A DNA stretch of 64,000 nucleotides from Puffinus mauretanicus (Eukaryota; Chordata; Aves; Procellariiformes; Procellariidae): NCBI GenBank assembly GCA_023333565.1, contig JAJKFH010001431.1, positions 434,001 to 498,000 of the forward strand. Reading direction: 5' to 3'. The notes under the pieces are model-generated. The model did no database searches and was not told where the DNA came from. It was given only the letters and a program-made list of their open reading frames with translations. Shown in pieces: positions 22,001 to 35,400 of the stretch. The translations under genes and the position numbers were made by a program. Position 1 is the first letter of the stretch. Every line of letters begins with the position of its first letter.

Positions 22001-25000
22001 CACCCCATTCCTCCTCCTTATGTTTGTCATCCCCTCAGCCGATGCAGTCGATCTGCATTTGTTTGGGTGGTTGTGGCTGTGCCCTTACTGTGCTGTGTAG
22101 GACAACGCTGGACCCGTTACAGGACTGGCCAGCACGGCCGGAGGACCACCCCAGCTGCTCTCCTGCGGGCCAGACTAGCTGCTCCCCAGGGATGGCTGCG
22201 CTCTGTGCCCTGGGATGCCTCGCCTGCAGCAGAGCGCACGGCACAGCTTGCTTTTATCCCAGCCTCCCTTAAGGTCAACGTCAGGCAGAGAGGCCATGGC
22301 AAGGGATTTTCCTGGGAGAGCTCTGATGCCACCAGGCACGGGTGGCAGATTTATAGGCCGTCACAAATCACGGTGAATGCAGGTTACTGAAAAGGACAGC
22401 ACGACCACCACGAGCTGGGACAGCCACTGCTTGGGACAGGTACAGCCTGGGTATGGCCGGTGGGATGGGGTGGAGAATTTCTTCCCTGTAGCAGAACCAG
22501 CAGCAGGGTGCTATGCAGGGGATGCCATAGAAAGTGCAAGGGCTGCAGAGTTGGAAAATGATCCCCACAGGCCCCTCCTGAAGGGGGGCACTGATCTGTG
22601 GGAGAGCAGATACAGTCCTCCCACTTCCCGCGCCTCGCTTCCCAACCGCTTCCAGCAGCACCTGTGGGCGTCCTACCATGAGCTCCTTCCAGAAACGTTG
22701 CTGGCAGAGAACAGCATCCGGTCGAGCAAAGGGCGAGAGAGAAGAACTGAGAGCAGAAGTCCCAAGGAGGGTGTTTTCCACCTGAGCAATGGTTATCCTG
22801 TGAAGACTGATGCATTCACGCCGCCTTCACTCAGTGGGAGGGAAGAGGCTGCCGGGGTGGCCGGGCAGGGGCACGGGCAGGCTGGTGGCGGGCAGAGGGC
22901 AGCCCCTGCTGCAGAGGCTGTGATGTGCCTCTGCCTCCCTTCCCCAGGCACCGGCCGAGTGGAGAAGCTGCAGCCTAACGGGGCAGGACCCGGTGTGGGC
23001 ACCCCCGGAGAAACAGACTACGAAAGCTGAGCCAACAGCGCCGGGGCCCTTGCTGGGAGAAGGCAGTGAGAGCACTGAGGAGCCTTCCTGCCACCGCAAG
23101 CAGAGCGCAGGTGAACCACAGTCTGCAGCATGAAGAGCTGCAGGTCTGAAATAGTCGTTGTCTAACCGCTGCGGTGTCGTTGCCAGTTTAGGCTTACCTC
23201 ATCTCGCACAAATGCAGCCTTATTTGTAATAATCTAATTGCCCATCTAATTGATTCACATCCAGACATATCTGATCCATGGTTTTGAGACCATACGCAAG
23301 GGCTGTCCACGCTTCTCTCTTGTCCTTCACCGAGTCCGTTTCCTTGCACTCCCCAGGCTTCCCATCCCGATTTATTTCCCCTGCCTGCTCCTGCTGCTGC
23401 TTTGCACCGTGCTGCTTCTCAGGAGCTAGTTTGTCTTCTGCCTTGCTCCAGCATGCGTCCTGCCTATAGCTATAGCTTTTCTCTCCAACAGGTAGCTTGG
23501 TTGTTCTCAAACAAGCTGAAGAAGTATCAGACTATTTTTGGAGCGATGCAATATGTTCCACAGAAAGTGAAGCTTATGCTTTCTGCTGGAGTGTTGTTGA
23601 GAAGTTAATTCCTCTTGAGGTGAACTGAACGTAGTTTCTGAACATGTGATTGGCACAAAGTATACAGACTGACTTTCTGCAAGGATAAGCTGAACTAAGG
23701 AGTGGGGCAAGTTGAACCTTTTTTTTTTTAAGCTACCTTGGCTGAGTTGCTGCCTTTGAACAAGGGCGGTGAGGTCCCCGGCAGGCGTGGTACACAGCTA
23801 TACGGAGAGGTAGGCAGAGCTGTGAAGCACATCAAGAGTGATCAAAGACCTTAACGACTTTTTGTTAGATATACCACAGAAGGACAATGTTATGATGAGT
23901 TATATGGACCAAGCTCAGGATATGAATTTGTAACTGAGGCAGAAGGCTGTAAAATAAAGCAACAGCATTGTCCAGTTCTTCACAGGACGAATGAAGCATC
24001 ACTTGATAATGCTGATTGTCACTGCCAAACACAAATTTAAGCACAGCTCCCATTCCCACCCTGCAGTGTTTATCAAGCTGGTCCCCTCCATGGACTCACT
24101 TCTGCAGAGCCAGCAGACATGACCCAGCAATTAGCCAAAGGCCGTGCAGAGGAGGAAAGAAGAGTATCAGCTCAAATTCTCCCCATTACTTTCTATGGGC
24201 AACGTGCAATGGTTTTTGACTGAACTGTGTTTGAAACGTGGTGCACTGGTCTCAGCCCAGAGGACAGAAGCAGTACAGCTACCTAACACAGGTGCAGTTA
24301 CAGCAGTAGAGCTACCTTCACATCATGCTACTTGTTACTGAAAGTTTTACTGAATAAGATTTTTTTAAGAGTATGATAAAAGCATTCAAGTATCTGAGGC
24401 AAAAGGGGCAAGGGGAGAGGAAGGGAAATCATGCTGAAATCTGCAGTATGACAGGGCGGTTTGGAATACAAATCCTCTAAAAGAAAGAAAGTAATTCAAG
24501 AAAGCTTTATTGTAAGTGAAGAAATGAAGATTTGTGGGCTCACCAGAAAGTCTCCAAGTGATCTCATCTGAATGTAAGGCAGAGGAGGCTTTTGCAGCAA
24601 TAAGCAGCAAGGCAAGAAGGAAAACCCAACAAAATAAAGTGGCAAAGTCCAATACCTGATTTAGACCCATCTTCTATCTTTTTCAGAAAAGAGAAATCCA
24701 ATCTGAGCAAAGCTAAGAGGAAGCAAAATTAGATACAGAAGGTAAAATGTTAGTTGCCTTCCCCCTTTGAATTTTGCAAGAGCTAGCAGTTGAAGAGGTA
24801 AGAGTAGCTAACCAGAAGGTATGTATCAAGAGGCTTTCCTGAGACCGGTGGGTCCATCGCGTGGCCAGGGTGGAAAAGCAGAACCCTGCAAGGAAAGGTC
24901 TTCTAAAGAAGCTGAACAATTTTGGGACATTGGTCTTCACTACAGACTAAGACAGAGAAAGAGAGATGCAACCACTAGCTACTATTCTTAAGCAGTAAAA

Positions 25001-25450
25001 ATCAAGGAACTGTTGGCCTTGCGGTAACCAGACAACCCCCCACCATCTGACTGCTGTCAGCCTCCCTACTGAAAAGTTCATTGCCTTTTCACAAAAGCCT
25101 CCTATGGGGCTTCTCATTTTTTCCTGAATCTCAAGAGGAGCTTCATTGTCTGATCCGTGTGGTAGTTCTTAGAAGTTTTGCAACGGAGGTGTAAGTAAAA
25201 TTCCATGCACTTAGCGGATCTCTATATGGAGACTGCTGGACTTCACACCCGCTGCAGAGCTCTGGGAGAGGGCAGGAACAGCCCCTTTCCCCCCACAGAG
25301 CTGCGCTGCTTTGTCATGACCTGGCAGCGCCTCCAGGACTGGAGATACGGAAAATCACAGAATGACATTTCAGTTGCAAGGAAAAATGAAGCGCTTTTTT
25401 TTATTCTAATGCGGTCGTTTTCCTTCTGCCATACAAGAAAAGGGTTTCAA
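19030..25450. other. Intergenic, GC-rich section of the desert
   Basis: GC content is raised, and overlapping open frames appear on both strands in almost every frame (19,406-19,871 and 21,910-23,099). That overlap is typical of chance frames in GC-rich DNA rather than genes. The longest, 22,377-23,030 on + (217 codons), is low in hydrophobic core pattern, rich in G, A, P and R, and matches no family I know. An AT-rich strip at 20,960-21,150 stands out. No repeat was recognised. Confidence 0.5.
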
Positions 25451-25459
25451 AAGCACATG

Positions 25460-25525
25460 GAGATAATGTGCCTCGGCACCCATTGAAGCCGGTGGTAAAC
25501 ACCTCTTGACTTCTGCGGGGCAAAG
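25460..25525. repeat. Remnant of an old amniote interspersed repeat (copy C)
   Basis: The segment cacccattgaagccggtggt followed by a cctcttgacttctgcgggg block has the paired form 'cccattgaagtcaatgg ... cattgacttcaatgggg' seen in a common turtle, crocodile and bird repeat. It is short and divergent. Confidence 0.4.
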
Positions 25526-25529
25526 TTAA

Positions 25530-28500
25530 AGCAGAGCTGCTGCTGAAAGAAGAGCTGGTTGAAGATTGCACCCATCTTGCAACATGTTTTAGGGGGGTTT
25601 GGTCTTTGTTGGAGCAAACATACATGTTTTCAAGTATTTTTACAGGAGAGAGATGTGCATCGTCAAAGTTGAGTTTTTTTGATTTGCACCTTTTTCTCTC
25701 CAGATGCAACAGTCTGCCTCCACTGGAAATGTTGTCGCATCCATAAAGCCACAGGGATATGTTTCAGCTCTGACAAGAGAATGGATGCAGGCGATCTCTC
25801 CCCTCCCACCTCCCCAACCAAAATTTGATCAGAAATAATCTGGCTGATTTCTAGTGCAGCCAGAAAGTGGCAGATGAGGGAAAAGCCCTCCCTTCATTGA
25901 AAACTTCCGTGACTTCATGTCAGCCAGTACAAAACCTGATTCCAGCTCTAGATTTCAAGGCAACGACCAAATCTGGTAGGTGGTACTTGGAGAAAATGTA
26001 GGGGAAGATAGGCTGGTTGGGTTTTCCTGTTTTTAAAATCCCTGTATAATATTCATGTACATGCTTCATAATCCCATAGTAAATAGCCATAATTTTCCCA
26101 TTTCACAAAGTTAAATGCCCACATGCCCACTTGCACACAGAAAAATTGATCCAGGTGCAGCCTGCGGAGTTTAGAAAGGTCGTTTTCAAGACTGGGGAGA
26201 GATTGAAGGTGTTGCTGTTAATCTAAGACGGGATATTTAACATCTTTCTGACAATAAACAATGCAAATAACATTAGTTCCACTGCCATTCCTCTGGCCTA
26301 GAAGTGCTGTTAAGACAGTTCTTGTACTTAATGTAAATATTATCCACTGCAGTGTCCTCTCTTGTCCTGGCTGGGTTGTGCAATGTTTAGTGGTGCAAAA
26401 TTTCCACCGGTGCTAGGGATCACACCACTGCTGCAAGTCTTGCATTTTTTGCACTCACGTTTCTTGCCTACAAAGCCAGCTGCAACGACTGCAGGCTGTC
26501 AGTCCCACCTTCCCGTTCCCCCTCCCTGACTCTGCCTGTGTTTTTGAGCAAGCTCAGATTACCTGCAGTCTCCAGATATATCTCACTCCCCGCTGTCCTG
26601 TAAAATCAACAAACATCCCCACCTTCCCCATGCCCCTTTCCCTTCTCTGAATGCTTAAAGACCTGGGAACTCGGCACTGCTGGTGGGATTTCAAAACCCA
26701 GCCCAGGCTCAAGTGCCGGATTTGGGCTAAACAGCTGCTCTGTACTGTCAGATCTACATACTACAATGATTTGTACAGCCCGTTGCTGAACCAGCTACAG
26801 CCATTTGTTTAAAAAATAAAAAGACAGATAAATTCAACTCTTCCCCTTCGCCTAGCAAGCTGATACCATGTGCCTCTCCTAAAAATGGCTTGCTCCAGAA
26901 TGCATTAGAGCTAAATTATCATTTATGTTTGTCACAGGGATTGCTAATGTGTAATGAGATTTTAGAGTTAATGTTTTGTACAAAGCACTTAGTGGAGCTG
27001 GGATGAAATTGGTTCAGGATTCTGATGTGGTGTTTTAATTAAAGATATTTTCCAATCAGGGCCAAGCAAATGACTTGTCAGAAGATTTTGTACCCATCAG
27101 CCAATATACCAGTGCAATGCTGGTCTCGCGTTCTGCTTTTGGGTTCTCTTCAGGGAATTAGAGGAAAGAGCCTCTCCCAATTTCGTGCAGAACGGCCTTT
27201 CTTAGTTGCAATCCTTCTAGGAGAAGAAACACGTATTTGATGCTCTGAAACTTTCACCTGGACGTCAATGGTCTGGTTCATTGCAGCGTGACGCTAGCTT
27301 TACACCGCTTTGATTTTGTTGAACTTGCAACTGCAGCTTGGTGCAATACGTGCACGCAGACTGAAAGCAATGGGAAGCCAGGTCCTGTGAGGCGAGTCCT
27401 CAGCTCCCGTCTGCTGTACCAGGGTCCTGAGCTCTGACTGCCAGCTCCTCTCCCTCTCCTGCTCTGCCGTTGGGCACAGGAGCCAGGGAGGAGGTGGGAA
27501 AATGGGTGACATATAGATCCAAAAAAAGAGAAGAAGGATGTCCAAAATCTGAACCTGGTAAAACCAGCATGATGATGACTGAGTTATCTCTGGCTTAAAC
27601 AAACAGGCTTCAGATGTATAAATCAATGCAAACATCAAATGTGTGTTAATAGGCACAGCTTTTATTAATTGCTGGCAATAAGGGTCGTTATTACCAAACT
27701 AACACATTGTTTTCTTAGCTATCTCTAGTCCATGCAGGGAATTTCAACCAACATCAGGTCTTAAGGTGGGTTATCTGCTTAAAACAAAATCACAGAGCTA
27801 TAACCAAGCATGAAGTGCAGCACACGGGGCTGGTTTCAGGCACGGGCAATGCAAGCCTCTGGCAGAAAAACGGCCGCCATCCTCATCATTTGCTTTGCCC
27901 ATCCTACAGCCCGGAGAAGCCAAGTGGGCAGAGCTGCCAAGGGAGGGCAGGGGGGATGCAGAGAAGTGGCTCCTGCTGGGAAGAGACAAGAGGGAGGAGT
28001 TGCCCTTCCCAGTGCTCCTCACACTTAACCTTCTTCACCCTTCCCCTCCCACCTCTCCAGCCATCAGAGCTGTGACCAAGGCCCCCCTTTGCCCCCCCCC
28101 CCAGTTTTTGCCCCCCTCCCACCTCCCCCGGCGAGGAAGGGCACTGGCCCCGCAGCCTCGGGCAGCCCCCCCGGAGGCTGAGTCAGCCCCACGGATGCTG
28201 GAGACCCACCCGCCACGGGTGTGCAGCTGTGACAGGGCAGCGTCATTAACTGGGATAATAAGACTGAGCCATAGCAAACCACCCTGGATTTGTATCGCTC
28301 CATGTTTGTTTTTGCAATGTTTCTGACATAAACCTCTTTAGAGCTGCATAGTTGTGAATGTTTCAGTAGTATGTGTTGCATCCTGCTTGCTATGATAATA
28401 GAAACAAATCCTTCTTTATATGCTTATGATTTCAAATACATTTGGTTTGTTTTTCTAAGAAAAGCGAGGAGGAAGCTTTCATTTTGTAGACAGTTTTGAT

Positions 28501-30450
28501 GTTTTAATACATGTGTATGAGGTTTTTCTTGTATTTTTCTTTTGCAGGTTTACCCATCTATGGGTTCCATGACTGGAAACAGATGAGCAGTAAGTAGGGA
28601 TTTTAATCCCAAAAGTAAATTGTAACATAATCTGTTCATTCATTGAGCTCTCTAGCTCAGTATGGAAATTCACCTGAGCTGTGTAAAAAGGTAGTACTGA
28701 CTAGAATAGAGAGATGAAGGTGAATTTTGCAGAAATAAATCTCACACTTACACTTCTACTGTGTGGTGGATACACGAATATGCTGGATATTGTAATATAT
28801 TCTTTGCATAAACCTTGTCTGACATCACAGGATCTCAGGAAATTACAAAGACAGAAGGAGACCAAGCTGCCTATTCAGGTCAGCCCCTCAGTGGAATAGC
28901 GTCCTACTCCATAAAACACAATATAGACCACAACTTCACTGTACATCTCTTGTCCAGCTGTGTGGGTGCTTTGTCCGCAAGAGCATTGACACACCACTTA
29001 ATGAGTGGTGTTGACCTTTTCAGAGACAGCGAGGTACAAACATGGATGGGGCATCTTTTGCTGCCAACCCCAACATTCCAAAATCATGAATCAGATCTCC
29101 CTGACTCGTAAATTATAAGACTAGCTGAGAAAAATGTTCATGAAAACGCCAAACAAATGTGTTGGTGGTGTTCTCTGCTATGCATTTTATTGAATGCAGG
29201 TTTTGAGCCCTCAGAGGTCACTCAGGTTAAATTTTAAGTCTTTTGTTCTCTATAAGTGATAGAAAATTCTGCTGACGTTCAATTACAGGACTCAGTTACA
29301 GAAACTGGGGAATTACAGTGAACTCTAAGAGAGGCACCTTTGTGGTGCTTCTGACGCACATCTCTGCCAACATGTGCCGAATCGTAGGAATTAAATTCTG
29401 CATGAGGAATTGCCAGGCAAAAAGTGTTAGTAGATATAGGAGAGCTGGATTCGTGTCCACAGGGACGGTGCTAAAACTCCCGAGTTTCCTGCTCACTGCT
29501 GCCAGGACGCTGAACCAGTTGATAGGTTTAGGTCCCTGTGGTCAGAGATGCCCCATCTGTGGGGATTGTGGAGTAGAGAGGCAGAGGAGTTTTGGGTTGG
29601 TGGAGAGCCAGGATAATGAGCCACGGAGGTGCTCCCCATCCCTGGTGCGATTAGCACCTGAGAAGGAAGAGTATACCCTGAAAACATCCCACGGAGAGGC
29701 TGGGGAGTATTTACAGGATCCTTTTGGTAATGCAGGTAATGCATGCCCAGCACCCACACCTCCCTCACTCTGGAGAGTGAAAAGGTCAGATTTTAGCACA
29801 TGGCAATGGCACCATGAGGTACACCGTGGTACTGAGCGATGGAGCAGGGGCCTAGGCACGTCTCTCTGTGTTGCGAGCACTGCCTTCACCATGGCTTTAG
29901 GCACAAGCATTACCAAACCAGATTAAAGTCTTCTGCAGCATTCCCAGCACTCGGGTGATCGGGTTTGTTGTTTGTGAGAGGAATGATTTCACACCAATGT
30001 GGGTTTTTTTTTGCTTTTACGCTCACACTTTCATCCAGCCTCTGTTACTGAAAGGTCAGTTCTCCTCCTCCTCCTCCGCCGTCTGCTCCTGAGAGACCCA
30101 TCTCTTCCAACACACTCTTGGTAGCCCCAGCGCAAGTGAGGCAGCGGCGGCAGCAGGAAGGTGAGTTAAGGCAGCTGGTCCCAGCGGGCGTACCCGTGCT
30201 AGGGAGCCGGGCCCTGAGCACGGCCACCCCATCTCCCGCAGTCATGTCCCAGTGCTTCCTGCAGCGTCGGAGCAGGAAAGGTTGGGAGGGATGTAGCAGG
30301 GAGAGCTGTGTGCAGGGTTGTGCTTCCCCGGCACAGGAGAGGCTGAACATGAGGATGCACTCCAGGCATGTGCGTGCAGATGGACCTTGAGCTGTGACTC
30401 CTGAGGAGGTGGTTTCAGAGAGCTGCTTAAGGTGAGGATTTTAAGCACTA
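25530..30450. other. Intergenic, mixed composition
   Basis: A GC-rich block at about 27,800-28,230 contains a C run near 28,091-28,102. The AT-rich strip 26,920-27,100 has enhancer-like texture. Open frames up to 202 codons (29,318-29,926 on +) overlap frames of 91 and 124 codons on the other strand and have no recognisable domain. A weak MIR-like phrase near 29,440 was not accepted. Confidence 0.45.
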
Positions 30451-30454
30451 ATTA

Positions 30455-30530
30455 GGCCTGAAATATGGACTGAATTTTCAGTGGGAACCTGCTAGGTACT
30501 CAGCACTGCTTGAAATGAGGCCATTCCTTA
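30455..30530. repeat. Remnant of an old amniote interspersed repeat (copy D)
   Basis: The segment gaattttcagtgggaacctg followed by ctaggtactcagcactg and gaaatgaggcca matches, by eye, 'gattttcaatgggagctgctgggtgctcagcactttgaaaatcaggcca', a dispersed unit familiar from archosaur and turtle genomes. Confidence 0.5.
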
Positions 30531-30534
30531 AGCT

Positions 30535-32075
30535 GCGGGGTAGCCAGTACCATCCACGCTGCTGGGTTGTGGCTCTGCTGGACCCATTCAGGCAAGGATG
30601 TTCAACCGTATGCCCTCTTCTGAACTCCCATATCTCATGGAACCCCTGCTCCCAAGGGCTCCTGTCTACATTTTGACCTCAAGACTTTGACCTTTGGCTC
30701 AAAGTCTTCATTTGCTGCTTGCTCCCATAAGGTGATTGCATTCCTCTGCAATCTGCACTGGCTCTTTTCTTCCAGAAACCTTTGGTAGCTTCGGTTTGAG
30801 ATGTGTCTCCTTCGGCCTCTGAGCCAGGGCTTTTGGACCCTCCAGGTGTCTGGCCTTGAATCCTGCTACATGTCGGGGTGCCAGAGCTGTTCTGGAGGCT
30901 ACAGCCATCAACTCCTCAGTGCTGCACTGCTTTAGCACATTTGGCTGTGCCCTTTGGCAGCCTTCACTTAGAGCCTTGACACCAGAATTTTGATACTGAA
31001 AGTTGTTTCCTGGGAGCATCACTTTGATTCTTCTCTCACTGGTACAAAACTTCTTATTCTATGAAGTGGTGCATTTTCCAAGCCTCTGTAGCGGGAATCA
31101 CCTTGCTCCAGCCACGGATCCATGGGCAGAAGATGCCAGTGGGATGCTCTGATTGCAGCAGCTGCTCATACCAGTGTGTCTATTTAGCAAGTACAGATGG
31201 AAAATGCTGTTGTTTTCCCCTCATTGATCACTGTCCAAAGCATTTGAGGCTCCAAAAGAAGAGCCAGAAGGGAGCAAAGTTGCTGTTCCCACAGCTTTGG
31301 TACTTCTTATCACATCTCAATTTCTTTAAAAGTTACCACGCTGTACTTCAGGCTCGGCATTGTAGCTGTGTTGGCCCCTCATGACAGGCCTGTTCTGGCA
31401 CAGGGGCGGCTGCAGGGACCTGCAGCAAGCAGTTCGGCTCTGGTGTAGGGACACGCAGGTTTCTCCAAGCCTGGGGGCCCGTTTGTCCTTTAACTTTTTT
31501 TTTCTTTTTTTTTTCTTTTCTTTCTTTCCCTGTTGCTGATGCAGGTGGCTGGAGTACTCTGTGCAGTTCTTCTGTTTCAGGCAGATAAAGACATCTGTAA
31601 CTGTCAATATCTACCAGCCCTGTCCCTCTGCCATTTGTCTTTTGTTGTTTTACACAGACTTTTACAAGTGGCTCCCTCTCAAATTTCCGGTGAAATGAAT
31701 AATGTCAGCCGAGCCTGTAAATCTGTTTCCCTCTGAAGGGGGAGGAAGACACCACAGGCATGGGAATGCGGCTGGAGAGGCTGAGGAGGACACGATCACA
31801 ATTAGGCTGAACAATTACAGCAATTTCCCCTGATTCCTCTTCACCTCTCCTGCCCTGGCAAGGCGCTCCTCTGCTGCCCGCACAGCCTTCCCGAGGAGGG
31901 TTTCCTGCGATGCTCCGCTCTTTCCAAAAGCAGAGAGTCCGTAATGGGGGGTGGCTCGCAGCTTGAGGGGTCCCATCGGTCCCTAAGCACCTCATCAGCT
32001 CAGAGTCTCATTGTTTTATTCAGTCGTCTCCCCGGGTAAGGTTTCTTTTCTGCTTTTTCCCATGCTAAAACGTCA
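30535..32075. other. Intergenic, no recognised element
   Basis: A pyrimidine-rich tract (T and C) lies at 31,493-31,530. Open frames are short and unremarkable. Confidence 0.5.
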
Positions 32076-32079
32076 TTGC

Positions 32080-32480
32080 CGGGAGTGATGTCAAGGTGCC
32101 GCCTGCTCCAGCGGCAGCTTCAGCTGCGATGGTTGAAGGGGACATTGCCACCAGCCAGCCGCCCTCGCCCCTTGGTCACAGTCCGGCACGCTGGACCAAG
32201 CTGCCGTTCCCTCCGGGGACTCGGGTATGCTGGACCCCCACCCCGTGCCGGGAGCACCGCCGCGTCTGCGGGGTGGTGGAGGCAGCCGGGCACAGGGTCG
32301 GCTCTCCTGCTGCTGCCGGCTTCTGCGTAGGAGCTAACAACCTCTCATTTATGGACATCTTCCCTTGGAAATCACCCCCGAAACCTGGCCCGGCGTCGGC
32401 CGCTGCCCTGACAGGTTGCTGTGATGGGAACGTCGCAGCTCTCTGCTTAAACAGGCACCGCGGCACAGCAGACAGCCTCT
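32080..32480. other. Orphan CpG island
   Basis: About 30 CpG dinucleotides were counted by hand in roughly 400 bases of about 65% GC, giving an observed/expected ratio near 0.7, above the usual island threshold of 0.6. No known gene start is visible. Open frames through the region (32,096-32,515 on + and 32,176-32,505 on -) are attributed to composition. It could be a promoter of a noncoding RNA or an enhancer-associated island. Confidence 0.55.
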
Positions 32481-32489
32481 TCTTTCCAG

Positions 32490-35400
32490 GGCCCTCCGTT
32501 TGCACCTGTGCTTAATTATGTCTGCAGGCAGAAGTGCCGAACAGAAGGATGTGCCTGAACAGCTAGACCACGCTCTCGGAAAGCTGCTTAAATTGCTATT
32601 TTGATCTCTATCACTCCTCAGAAACCTTCTCTTTGTTTAATGGCAGCTAAGCTTTTGCTAAGTAAATCCAGCAGGTGCCTTGCCGTTCCTTGCTACCTGT
32701 AACTAACTAACTTTTTTCCTGGCCTGCGATGGGCTCGCTACTGAGAACTTACCGCGCGGGACGCCACGGAGGGCTGCACCAAAACCTCCCGGTCCCCCTC
32801 TCCTCCTCCTCCTGCCCGCTGTGCTTGCCCTGGCACGGGCTCTCCTTACAGGAGATGTGGTTTTTTCCTTGTGTGCAAAGCTCCTTCTTTTCAAAACCCA
32901 TAAACTCGCGACTGCTCACGTGGCGGGGCCCAGCCTGGCTGTGCAGCCAGCAGTGGTTTATGATGAGAAATGGTCTGTCGGGTGCTGCAGATTCGCAGCA
33001 ACATAAACGTGTTGTCTGCAGAAACAACAGAGAAGCGAGGGGAGGCAGGGAGAGATGAACTGTGAGTGGGAGGGTGAAGATACGGGGAGTGGAGTCAAAG
33101 GAAGCGTGGGTTTGAAAACAAGACCAGAATGTAATGCCATTGCTCTGTGATTATTTTTTAAATAAAAAGGCAGATAAAACCGGCAAGTTTTAACACGGGC
33201 AGAAACTCCTTCCAACGCTAGTAACTGATCTGTATCAGTTCTGCACCCACCTCCCATCATCACCGCTCACCAGGGCGTCAGGAGAGTGCCGCGGCAGCGC
33301 TGGGTCGCTTGTTTCTCAGCCGTCAGACCGTGAACAGAGGTCCCTATTTTTTGAGACTTGGAGTAAATTGGAGAAAAATCGGTGGGTCCTTGTCTGGCCG
33401 CTGACCAAATCAAAGCCTCACTTCAGTGTGGGAAGCCTCAGAGAGGGTTTTAAGTACTGAATATTTGTCACTGACTTTGCAGGCTCCATTGCTCTTACCC
33501 CTAATCTTCCTCACTTGCTCATGCTGTGCATGCAGAGGCAGGGAGGGATGATAATGGACTTGCAGTTGTACTTGCTGTTCCCATAACAAACGGCAGGATC
33601 CTCACATAAATTGTTTGAACATGTAACACTGCTCTTATTTCTTAACGATATGGGCTTAGGAGCTGCCCTTTTCCAAAATGAAAGACATGAACCAAATGTT
33701 ATCTCTTTGTTTTAAAAAATGATCCCTGCAACTACAACAACAAAAAGCCATTACGATGATCCTTAAAGGTCTAGCAAGCTTTTATGGGAGAGATTTTCCA
33801 CTCACCAAGTCTGGCTTCGCGCCCGTTCGCTCTCCCTCTTCCCAGCCCACGTGGCTCAAGCTTTCCTAGATGCAGCTGAGCTGAACAAGCTTGCCCTGGA
33901 GGACATGTCAGAGGTCAGACCTGGAGGGAGAAGTAGCTCCTTTGGATACTGTGTCTAAAGCCAAGTGCTCAAGATCTTGCTCCAGTCCCAAGTGCATCCA
34001 TCATCAATTATATATCTGTATTCAGTGTTTACACAGGTTTCTTGTTTATCATGAAATATTTACTTCAAAGCTCTGCATCTGCTGTTAAGCCCAACAGTAT
34101 TGCTTATGCCAAGGAAATAAAATTTCACCATAACCTTTCGGTGCTACGGCACAGGTCTGTTAGGTGGCTGGTGCCAGGCTGGTGCCAAGCCACGGCGAGC
34201 AGCCTGCTGACTCTTACCTGGACCAGTGAACACAGTAGGGGTACCTTTAAACTTGAAAATTTCTGAGTCTAAAAAAACAAACCCCTCCTTTATCATGCAT
34301 TTAATATATCTATGTTTCTGGAGGTAGTAGGGAGAAATTAAAAAAAGTCGGTTTGAGCAGCATATACAGACACACACATGTATGCACACACGCATGCAGG
34401 TTTGCACTGATGAGACTGAGGTAAAAAATGTGACGATGTGAAGTCGCTTTACTGCCATCTCAAGACAGAGCTCGAGTCCTTGGAGCTGGTTTCACTATCT
34501 CTGGAACAGAAGGCCTGGAAACTTAACCCGTTTGATTTCTGCATTGCCCTCCTGGCTTAAACATGCTTATGTAGGTTAATGCACGCACTCATTAACTTTC
34601 CCACTGTCAACTGCTGTTCGTGTATCTGCTTAACACCCTGCTGGGAGGGAGATGGATGGGCTCCTCCAGATGCCATCTTGATGCTGCTTTTTTTAGTTCA
34701 GCCCCGGGGGATGCAGATCCTAGATGGCTCTCCTGGAGCTGTGTGTGGCCGGGCAAAGCAGAGACCATAGGCACGGTCTCTCACCTTAAGTTTCCAGTCT
34801 AACAACACCCCATGCTATTCTTAGGTATATTAAGTGGTAATAATGTCTTTCCCAAAGTAGATAAGCACAACTGCTTCCCGGGTGGGAAAAAGAGCTACTG
34901 AGGGCTTCAGTGATAGGGGTTGAGCCAGCTGCAGAGATGTGAACTGGCTCCCCAGTTACAAGAACTGCCAGTCAGCCCTGTGCCCAACCCACTAGACCAT
35001 GGCTGAACCCTGGAGAGGGCATGGGGAGGTGCTGGGAGTGGAGGGGACACAAGGGAAAAAGGAAGAGTGTGATGCATAAATGAGAAGAATGAGGGATGTG
35101 AAGGCAAAGTCCTCATCTGTCTCGAGAGGCCTTATGAACTACCGAATGGCTGCTGATAAGAGCAATTTCCCCCGATGTGTTCTGTATCAGGTATTCGGCA
35201 TGGCTGTGTCTTAGTGACGTGTCTCCCCGCACAAGACTGTAAGGAGAAGGTCAGCATCAGTATGCTGTGTGTAGCAGAAAGCAGGTGGATTTACTTAGTG
35301 CTTTGGGTGGCAAAAAGTGTGAGCATTTTATATTGTCTAGGCAGGAGTTAATGTATAATTCACTGTCTTCCTTTGGATGTATCACAAAATTGCTCTATGC

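Noticed and set aside
22377..23030. 217-codon open frame on +
   Set aside because: Longest frame in the window, but it lies in GC-rich DNA with frames of 137 and 143 codons on the opposite strand. It shows no domain, signal peptide or family likeness and no splice context.
29420..29530. Possible MIR phrase (ggagagctggattcgtgtcc)
   Set aside because: Only one box resembles MIR, and the expected following blocks are absent.
29318..29926. 202-codon open frame on +
   Set aside because: It overlaps 91- and 124-codon frames on the other strand and has no recognisable motif. It is best explained by chance.
34364..34400. CA-rich stretch as a microsatellite
   Set aside because: Fewer than five pure CA units in a row, so it is too degenerate to list as a repeat.
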